Assembly (NCBI GenBank): GCA_964352675.1
Contig: CAYGSN010000005.1
Span: forward strand, 20,312-84,311
Length of the DNA stretch: 64,000 nt
Reading direction: 5' to 3'
Origin: CAYGSN01 sp964352675
GTDB lineage: Bacteria > Pseudomonadota > Alphaproteobacteria > Micavibrionales > Micavibrionaceae
In this document: one piece after another, positions 63,088 to 64,000 of the stretch
Layout: each line of letters begins with the position of its first letter
Position numbering within the stretch: position 1 is the first letter of the stretch
Notes under the pieces: generated by a model
What the model was told of the DNA's origin: nothing
The model's input: the letters and a program-made list of their open reading frames with translations, nothing else
The model's database searches: none
Made by a program: the position numbers and the translations under genes

Positions 63088-63915
63088 ATGTTTCCTACAG
63101 CCACCATCGTTTTTCGTGAAATTCTTGAAGTTGCACTTGTGCTTGGTATTGTGATGGCCGCCACGCGGGGTTTACCAAACCGCATCAATCTGGCGGCGGC
63201 CGGTTTGGGGCTGGGGATTCTGGGGTCGATTATGATTGCTTTTTTTACCGATCGGATTTCCCAGGCGATTGATGGTGTAGGACAGGAAATCTTTAACGCA
63301 TGCATCATGTTCCTAGCTGTTGGATTTCTGAGCTGGACGGTGATCTGGATGAAAACCCACGGGCGCGAACTGGCGCGAAATCTTAAGGAAATGGGACAAG
63401 AGGTTATGCATGGACAAAAGTCTGTTTATGTCCTGGTGGGTGTGGTGGCTCTGGCCACTTTCCGCGAAGGTGCGGAAATTGTTTTATTCGCGTATGGCAT
63501 GACGGCATCGGGGGTCTTTACACTATCGGAGATTATAGCTGGTGGAATGATTGGTGCCCTGGGAGGAACCTTTATCGGTTTCATGTTATATTTTGGCTTG
63601 TTGAAAGCTTCGCAGCGGTATTTGTTTACGGTGACGAGCTGGCTGTTGATTATTTTAAGCGCGGGAATGGCTGCGCAGGGCGCGAATTTCCTGATTGCTG
63701 CGGATATTTTGCCAGAGCTTTACCAGCAAGTATGGGACACATCGGCGTTTATTTCAGGACATAGCTTTATTGGGCAGACTTTGAGCGTCCTCGTTGGCTA
63801 TACGCCACGCCCAACCGGGATGGAGCTGGTTTTTTATACGGCTGTTCTGGTCTTTGTTGGTGCAGCATATAAATATGCTCGCTTTCCTAAAAGAGCGGCT
63901 GTGGCTGCAGAATAA
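63088..63915 (+). CDS. FTR1/EfeU-family iron permease
   Basis: A 275-residue protein with seven transmembrane segments. VFREILEVALVLGIV near residue 10 and TFREGAEIVLFAYGM near residue 125 are the two R-E-x-x-E motifs that bind and pass iron. The length fits the bacterial FTR1 family. It transports ferrous/ferric iron into the cytoplasm, together with the periplasmic cupredoxin protein encoded 18 bases upstream. AGAGGA precedes ATG 63088. Regulation by the Fur box at 62315 is expected for both genes. No EfeB-like peroxidase lies in the remaining window. Confidence 0.9.
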   Translation: MFPTATIVFREILEVALVLGIVMAATRGLPNRINLAAAGLGLGILGSIMIAFFTDRISQAIDGVGQEIFNACIMFLAVGFLSWTVIWMKTHGRELARNLKEMGQEVMHGQKSVYVLVGVVALATFREGAEIVLFAYGMTASGVFTLSEIIAGGMIGALGGTFIGFMLYFGLLKASQRYLFTVTSWLLIILSAGMAAQGANFLIAADILPELYQQVWDTSAFISGHSFIGQTLSVLVGYTPRPTGMELVFYTAVLVFVGAAYKYARFPKRAAVAAE

Positions 63916-63960
63916 TATTGGGCATATAAAAAGAAAAATCTTTGATTGAATGACTGGCGC

Positions 63961-64000
63961 CTAGATACCGAACACTCCGCCGCCCCCTCCGCCACCGAAC
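63961..64000 (-). CDS. Possible 3' end of a gene with a Gly-rich C-terminus
   Basis: Reading the minus strand from the window edge gives FGGGGGGGVFGI followed by a TAG at 63961-63963. Only about 12 residues are visible, so the identity cannot be judged. The repetitive glycine codons may also be chance. Confidence 0.25.
   Translation of the reverse strand, partial: FGGGGGGGVFGI

Overview
The window reads as part of an alphaproteobacterial extrachromosomal replicon (plasmid or chromid) that carries a very large cell-surface glycan locus. The alphaproteobacterial call rests mainly on a RepC-family replication initiator (55762-57051, minus), a family essentially confined to Alphaproteobacteria. 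Next to it lie a predicted counter-transcribed RNA, a perfect DnaA box (TTATCCACA) and a cluster of TATACAC-like repeats. Base composition is moderate and AT-leaning by eye. I saw no rRNA, tRNA, CRISPR array, transposase or insertion sequence.

Layout. 1-8.6 kb: a partial O-acyltransferase, galE, two sulfotransferases, a Wzx-type flippase, a methyltransferase, an outer-membrane beta-barrel, a GT4 glycosyltransferase and a 3-hydroxybutyrate dehydrogenase. 8.7-10.2 kb: a sigma-70-like gene broken into two overlapping frames, with the core of region 2 missing. 10.2-13.0 kb: an FkbM methyltransferase and a large membrane protein. 13.0-23.2 kb: a complete pseudaminic acid pathway in two divergent operons (pseB-pseC-aminotransferase III-pseF-aldo/keto reductase-GT-GNAT, and pseG-formyltransferase-pseI). 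23.2-29.8 kb: an MBOAT/SGNH O-acylation pair, a third sulfotransferase, a KpsS-like capsule glycosyltransferase and an ABC exporter. 29.8-40.8 kb: a legionaminic acid-type pathway (legF/neuA, legC, legB, legG, neuD-like, legI, ptmE), interleaved with a second formyltransferase, a PIG-L deacetylase, a FemAB-like acyltransferase and a GT4. 40.8-43.8 kb: two glycosyltransferases and an epimerase.

43.8-50.0 kb is a minus-strand block resembling a Gtr system: a GtrA flippase, two GtrB-type GT2 enzymes, a multi-pass GT-C-like protein, a LAB_N protein and two methyltransferases. 50.1-55.7 kb makes unusual hexoses or pentoses: a TylCIII-type C-methyltransferase, glucose-1-phosphate cytidylyltransferase, a UXS-like SDR, a UDP-glucose dehydrogenase and a Gfo/Idh/MocA oxidoreductase. 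55.8-58.4 kb is the replication region: RepC, antisense RNA, origin-like repeats and a KfrA-like coiled-coil DNA-binding protein. 58.4-62.3 kb: kbl, a TviB-type dehydrogenase and a GT4. 62.3-63.9 kb: a Fur-box-preceded cupredoxin plus FTR1 iron uptake pair. The last 40 bases hold the Gly-rich tail of a possible minus-strand gene.

Together the genes can make two different nonulosonic acids, N-formylated and N-acetylated amino sugars, C-methylated sugars and uronic acids, assemble and export a polymer, and decorate it with sulfate, O-acyl and methyl groups. The locus is very tightly packed. Many co-directional genes overlap by ATGA, three convergent pairs share a TTAA double stop, and three more convergent pairs overlap by 17-48 bases.
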